From Bacteroidales bacterium (lineage in GTDB: Bacteria > Bacteroidota > Bacteroidia > Bacteroidales > F082), in NCBI GenBank assembly GCA_016290215.1, contig JAEETH010000009.1:1-64000 (forward strand): a DNA stretch of 64,000 nucleotides. The letters are read 5' to 3'. The notes below the pieces were generated by a model. It did not search any database. It was not told the origin of the DNA and saw nothing but the letters and a program-made list of their open reading frames with translations. Shown here one piece after another: positions 60,541 to 64,000 of this stretch. How positions within the stretch are numbered: the stretch's first letter is position 1; the number at the start of each line of letters is the position of its first letter. Made by a program: the position numbers and the translations under genes.

Positions 60541-60939
60541 ATGTTCTCTTGCCCCATCCAAATCCGCATGAGCGACCTTGACCCTTACAATCACGTCAAT
60601 AACGGGTCGCAATGCAACTACTTCGACATGGGTCGAAGCCGATACTTTGAGCATGTCTTCCAAGCCAAAATCGACTGGCTGACCTTCAAATATGTCCTTG
60701 TCCACGTGGATTTGGACTTCCGCCACCCCATGTTGTTCCACGACCCTATTGTTTGTGAAAGCCGAGTCACCGAAATAGGTAACTCCAGCTTTAAAATGGA
60801 GCAATGCCTCAAAGATGCCGAGACGGGCGAAGTCAAGACCTTGTGCCACGCCGTGGTGGTCTATTTCGACCGTGAGACGAACAAGGCGGAGCAGATACCT
60901 GACCATGAACGAGCATTGTTGAAAGTCGAAACTTCCTGA
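60541..60939 (+). CDS. Acyl-CoA thioesterase, hotdog fold
   Basis: 132 residues, 4HBT-type hotdog domain. IQIRMSDLDPYNHVNNGSQC is the 4HBT active-site helix start (Asp in SDLDPYNHVNN). VHVDLDFRHPMLFHDPIVC and ALCHAVVVYFDRETNKA-like strands follow. It hydrolyses an acyl-CoA or acyl-ACP thioester. The start overlaps the last word of the heptamer repeat. Confidence 0.85.
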   Translation: MFSCPIQIRMSDLDPYNHVNNGSQCNYFDMGRSRYFEHVFQAKIDWLTFKYVLVHVDLDFRHPMLFHDPIVCESRVTEIGNSSFKMEQCLKDAETGEVKTLCHAVVVYFDRETNKAEQIPDHERALLKVETS

Positions 60940-61005
60940 AGAGAAAAGGATTTCCTATATCAATAATAATGAGCCAAAATGCTCGTTTTATTTTTGAAAA
61001 AGCAT

Positions 61006-61013
61006 TATATTTG
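61006..61013 (+). promoter_or_regulatory. -7 promoter element of the VWA/tubulin-like operon
   Basis: TATATTTG followed by CGTCC, 45 bases before the ATG at 61058. Confidence 0.6.
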
Positions 61014-61057
61014 CGTCCAATTAACATGAAGTAGAAATTTTTTGAAAACAATAATAT

Positions 61058-62092
61058 ATGAGAATAAGGCTTTTTGCAATTATTGTACTGGTTTTGTCGG
61101 GCTGTTCCTTGTTGTTTGCCCAGTCAGGCAATGTAAAGGATATACGCCAGACTTATCTTTGGGATGTGACTTTATCTATGCAGGGTAAGGCTCCTGGCGC
61201 CCCTAATATTTGGGAGCAGGTTAAAGAAGCTATTATCTCTGATATCCAACAGATTAGTGACGACCGAACCGAAATCGTCGTGATTCCATTTCAACATCAG
61301 GCTTTGGATGAATGGCGTGAATATGCTACCTCAGCAGGAAAGGCTGCATTGATTTCAAAGATTGAGGCGTATAAAATCCCTCTTCATGATTTTGGCGGCA
61401 AAAAGACAACCATGACTTGTCTTTACGAACCGCTACAGTATGTGGTCGACAAAGTGCTTTCGGTTGACAAGGTTGATATCTTGAAGCTGATGACAGATGG
61501 CATTTCTGACGAACATCAAGCTGAGTATGAGGAACTTTTGAGCCGTTGGTGCGAAATCGCAAAGGAAAAGGATGCCTTTGGTTTTTATATCATGCTTACC
61601 AGTCAAGCGGTTGAGGGGCGCACTGTCCTTGAAAAGATCAATCCATGTCGCTTCGATGCCATCGATGTGGCTGACCTCGGTGGAACCGATGTCTCCCTTT
61701 TGATGCTGACGCCTCCCAAGAATGTGGCATTCAATGTCCGTGAAGACTATGGCAAGAGCTTGGCGTTCAGACTTGCCCGAAGCGGAAGTGGGACACTGCA
61801 ACAAGGTTACAAGGTGCATGTGTATTCCGTTGAGAATGAATATATTCACGTGGATGCCGTTGCGGAACTGCAATCGGATTGTTCCATCACGGTAAAACCC
61901 GATTATTTGATGCCGTTGGAACAGATGGTGGATAGCCTTCCCATCGATGTCAATGAAAAGGTCATGCTGCGAATGGAGCCTGCCGAGGGCATGGACCAAC
62001 TGCCTTATGCGATGACACGCATTTTAGATGCTCCTACCGTTATGGAAATGATTAATAAAACCGAAAAAACCGTTAAGTTCCATGTGCGCTAA
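61058..62092 (+). CDS. Secreted VWA-domain protein
   Basis: 344 residues. A signal peptide (LFAIIVLVLSGCSLLFAQ) may be lipoprotein-type, as GCS is a weak lipobox. The von Willebrand A domain occupies about 30-200: YLWDVTLSMQG is the MIDAS-like D-x-T-x-S, with EIVVIPFQHQ and DILKLMTDGISDE giving the later MIDAS Asp. A C-terminal beta region follows (about 215-340). VWA domains bind proteins through a metal ion. It is the first gene of an operon: it overlaps the next by 11 bases, and a tubulin-like GTPase gene comes third. Confidence 0.78.
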   Translation: MRIRLFAIIVLVLSGCSLLFAQSGNVKDIRQTYLWDVTLSMQGKAPGAPNIWEQVKEAIISDIQQISDDRTEIVVIPFQHQALDEWREYATSAGKAALISKIEAYKIPLHDFGGKKTTMTCLYEPLQYVVDKVLSVDKVDILKLMTDGISDEHQAEYEELLSRWCEIAKEKDAFGFYIMLTSQAVEGRTVLEKINPCRFDAIDVADLGGTDVSLLMLTPPKNVAFNVREDYGKSLAFRLARSGSGTLQQGYKVHVYSVENEYIHVDAVAELQSDCSITVKPDYLMPLEQMVDSLPIDVNEKVMLRMEPAEGMDQLPYAMTRILDAPTVMEMINKTEKTVKFHVR

Positions 62093-63014
62093 AAGATTTC
62101 TCATTTGGGCAATGCTTTGCCCTTTGATTTTGCTGGTTTCATGTGGCAAAAAGGCTGATGATGCCACGGCTCCAACGCGTTGGGGAAAGACGAATTATTA
62201 CGAAAAGTTCCTATGGAAGAAGCATGTTCCTGACACGCTTTACAGAACCATGGAGTTTGACTTCAACCAGGATGCCAAGCGATATATGAAAGAGCCGCTT
62301 CGTTTGGGTTTGTATAAAAAGACCGATAGCGACAAAATGGTTTTGGTGTCGGAGAAAGAGATGGAGGTTTTCGTTGATGGCAAGAAGTGCAAGGAAAACA
62401 TCATCGATGTGTATCCAGAAATGGATGAGATGAAGGTCGGAATCGTTTTCAAACCTGAGGCGGAAAACAAGGTGCATCATTGGTTTTTCCGTCCTGTCGA
62501 CGACGGTGGCTTGGATCGCATCAATGATATGGCCCCCGACGCTTTTAACGCCGATAATTCTTCGTTGATGGAAGTCGAGGTGGAAAAGAACAAGGTGATG
62601 AATCCGTTGGCTGAAGGGCTATTGCTGGCAGGTATCCTTTTGATTGGAGGTTTGTTGGTGTGGCTGCTGATATTGAAGGCCATATTTTTCCCGACTTTCC
62701 GTGTGGGAAAGATACTGCTCACCGACCCCGTTCCATACAATAGCCTTAAAAGACTGAAAGGCTACCGTAAACTCATTCTTACCAACAAGAAAACCACTCA
62801 AGGCTTTTTCAACAAATTGTTCACGGGAAAGGTGCAGTATGAGGTGAACCCCATTTGGACGAACGATGTAGTGGTTGAGCCCAAGGACAAGAATAGCGTC
62901 AGGCTTCGCTGTCCCTTGGATTACATGGCAGATGCCCGTGTGCTCAAGAAGAATCAGGAGTACACCATTCACAATATCACGACAGGTAATAAGACAACAA
63001 TAAAAATATCATAA
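62082..63014 (+). CDS. Membrane-anchored lipoprotein of the tubulin-like operon
   Basis: 310 residues. A lipoprotein signal (lipobox VSCGKK) is followed by an ordered region (KTNYYEKFLWKKHVPDTLYR), a second strong transmembrane helix at about 176-200 (GLLLAGILLIGGLLVWLLIL), and a C-terminal domain on the other side (FPTFRVGKILLTDPVPYNSL, PKDKNSVRLRCPLDYMADAR). It could link the periplasmic VWA protein with the cytoplasmic tubulin-like protein. No family is recognised. It starts 11 bases inside the previous gene and ends 6 bases before the next. Confidence 0.65.
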   Translation: MCAKRFLIWAMLCPLILLVSCGKKADDATAPTRWGKTNYYEKFLWKKHVPDTLYRTMEFDFNQDAKRYMKEPLRLGLYKKTDSDKMVLVSEKEMEVFVDGKKCKENIIDVYPEMDEMKVGIVFKPEAENKVHHWFFRPVDDGGLDRINDMAPDAFNADNSSLMEVEVEKNKVMNPLAEGLLLAGILLIGGLLVWLLILKAIFFPTFRVGKILLTDPVPYNSLKRLKGYRKLILTNKKTTQGFFNKLFTGKVQYEVNPIWTNDVVVEPKDKNSVRLRCPLDYMADARVLKKNQEYTIHNITTGNKTTIKIS

Positions 63015-63020
63015 TCGACT

Positions 63021-64000
63021 ATGGCAACAAAAATTAAACGCTGCTTGTATATCGGACTCGGCGGCACTGGAATGAATGCACTTCTTCACACAAAGAAGAT
63101 GTTTATCGACACTTACGGAGAAGTACCTCCCATGATTGGTTTCCTCGGAATTGATACCGATGGTGATGCTTACAAGAAATCGCTCCTTTCCAACCAAGGT
63201 GATGAGGTCAGGCTGGATCCTAAAGAACAGCTTCCTATCCTGGTGGCGCGGGCTCGCCCCATTTATGATGTCAACAAGGAATCTTTCTCCTGGATTTCGG
63301 AGGAAAACCTTTATGCGCTCACTTCGATGGAGTTAGGGGCTGGTCAAGTCAGGTCTAATGGCCGTTTTGCATTTACGGTCAACTATGACAATGTTTGTCG
63401 TAAGGTGGACACGGTGTTGGCTCAGATAACGAATGCGCATATTATCAACAACGACAAATACGAGTTGTTGGGTTCCAATACGGAGATACACATGGTGTTT
63501 TCCGTTTGCGGCGGCACGGGCTGTGGCACATTCATCAACATGGCCTATCTGCTTCGTGAGAAGGCTCCTACTTGTAAACTGACGGGTTATGCCGTGCTGC
63601 CCGATGTGTTCAAACACATGTCAAGCTCGGGTATGGCCAAGGTGGCTCCCAATGCCTACGGTGCCATCGAAGATTTGGACTACCTGATGCACATGGGCAT
63701 AGGGAGCAAGCCGGTGAAGTTGGACTATATCAACACCTCCGTCGAGATTAAAGACAGGCCATTCAATTCGGTGATTTTCATCGATAACAAAAACGACCGA
63801 GGTGACACCTATACCCATGTGGACGAATTGGCCGAGATGATTAGTCTTGCGTTGGTGACTTCAGCGGGAGAACTTTCCTCGGCATCGGCGAGTGTGAGCG
63901 ACAACATCGAAAAGAATATCAGGGAAGGCTCGATGGATATTGAAAACAAGAAAGCTTGGGCCGCGGGCATGGGCGTGTGTGAGATTATCTATCGAGGCCA
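63021..64000 (+). CDS. Tubulin/FtsZ-like GTPase (partial, 3' end outside)
   Basis: The first 326 codons are present; the gene runs off the window. The start MATKIKRCLYIGLGGTGMNA carries the Rossmann-like G-x-G-G-T-G (residues 12-17). The tubulin T4 signature appears as CGGTGCGTF at about residues 163-171, where FtsZ has GGGTGTG. A Tubulin_2-type sequence follows (LTGYAVLPDVFKHM). This is a diverged tubulin/FtsZ superfamily member, not FtsZ itself. Together with the VWA and membrane proteins it fits a predicted VWA-tubulin membrane-remodelling system. Confidence 0.8.
   Translation, partial: MATKIKRCLYIGLGGTGMNALLHTKKMFIDTYGEVPPMIGFLGIDTDGDAYKKSLLSNQGDEVRLDPKEQLPILVARARPIYDVNKESFSWISEENLYALTSMELGAGQVRSNGRFAFTVNYDNVCRKVDTVLAQITNAHIINNDKYELLGSNTEIHMVFSVCGGTGCGTFINMAYLLREKAPTCKLTGYAVLPDVFKHMSSSGMAKVAPNAYGAIEDLDYLMHMGIGSKPVKLDYINTSVEIKDRPFNSVIFIDNKNDRGDTYTHVDELAEMISLALVTSAGELSSASASVSDNIEKNIREGSMDIENKKAWAAGMGVCEIIYRG

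Overview
The window comes from a Bacteroidota genome, most likely a gut-type Bacteroidales. The evidence is the repeated Bacteroidota promoter element TAnnTTTG in front of many genes, two TonB-dependent outer-membrane receptors, a type IX secretion C-terminal domain, C10 (streptopain-type) secreted proteases, DUF349, DUF4369 and DUF481 proteins, and a type II-C CRISPR system of the Bacteroidota kind. Most genes are ordinary chromosomal housekeeping genes (mutL, glmM, rimM, tex, recA, nadE). They are separated by many short palindromic intergenic repeats.

Layout. 0-6 kb: tRNA-Ser, a DUF349 coiled-coil protein and an Oar-like TonB receptor. 6-15 kb: small envelope proteins, a mutL-rhomboid-endonuclease/phosphatase operon, glmM, a threonine aldolase and a secreted glycerophosphodiesterase. 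14.6-24.4 kb: a WYL regulator, a tracrRNA on the minus strand, cas9-cas1-cas2 on the plus strand, and an array of 26 spacers and 27 repeats. The tracrRNA anti-repeat shows that crRNAs must be read from the minus strand, opposite to the cas genes. Each repeat carries a TATCTTTG promoter element, and the degenerate last repeat keeps only that half. Beyond the array lie gene fragments and an unexplained 43-bp tandem repeat. 24.8-33.6 kb: a PreA-like flavoenzyme, a TPP-riboswitch-controlled TonB receptor (thiamine uptake), a putative metal exporter, rimM-trmN6 and envelope proteins. 33.8-43.6 kb: three tandem C10 protease paralogues and tex. 43.8-50.4 kb: an AT-rich patch with small genes, a HAD phosphatase, a GNAT toxin-antitoxin pair, the NAD(P)HX repair enzyme, a T9SS cargo protein and a MATE pump. 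50.6-55.5 kb: an accessory patch with a second WYL regulator, a HIRAN protein, small proteins, a sirtuin and a toxin-like domain. 55.7-61 kb: recA, a TPR lipoprotein, a TGS-nucleoside kinase, nadE and a thioesterase. 61-64 kb: an operon of a VWA-domain protein, a membrane-anchored lipoprotein and a tubulin/FtsZ-like GTPase that runs off the window end.

Most notable points: (1) the complete II-C locus with opposed cas and crRNA transcription and promoter-bearing repeats; (2) the VWA/membrane/tubulin-like operon, which resembles a predicted but little-studied membrane-remodelling system; (3) an unusual promoter architecture (TTTG-N14-TATTTTTG with a shared upstream sequence) before the HIRAN gene, before a 33-residue membrane protein and, more loosely, upstream of the cas9/tracrRNA region; (4) at least seven families of intergenic palindromes, often built from 6- to 8-base tandem words. 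Functional assignments rest on motifs read by eye; no database search was run.
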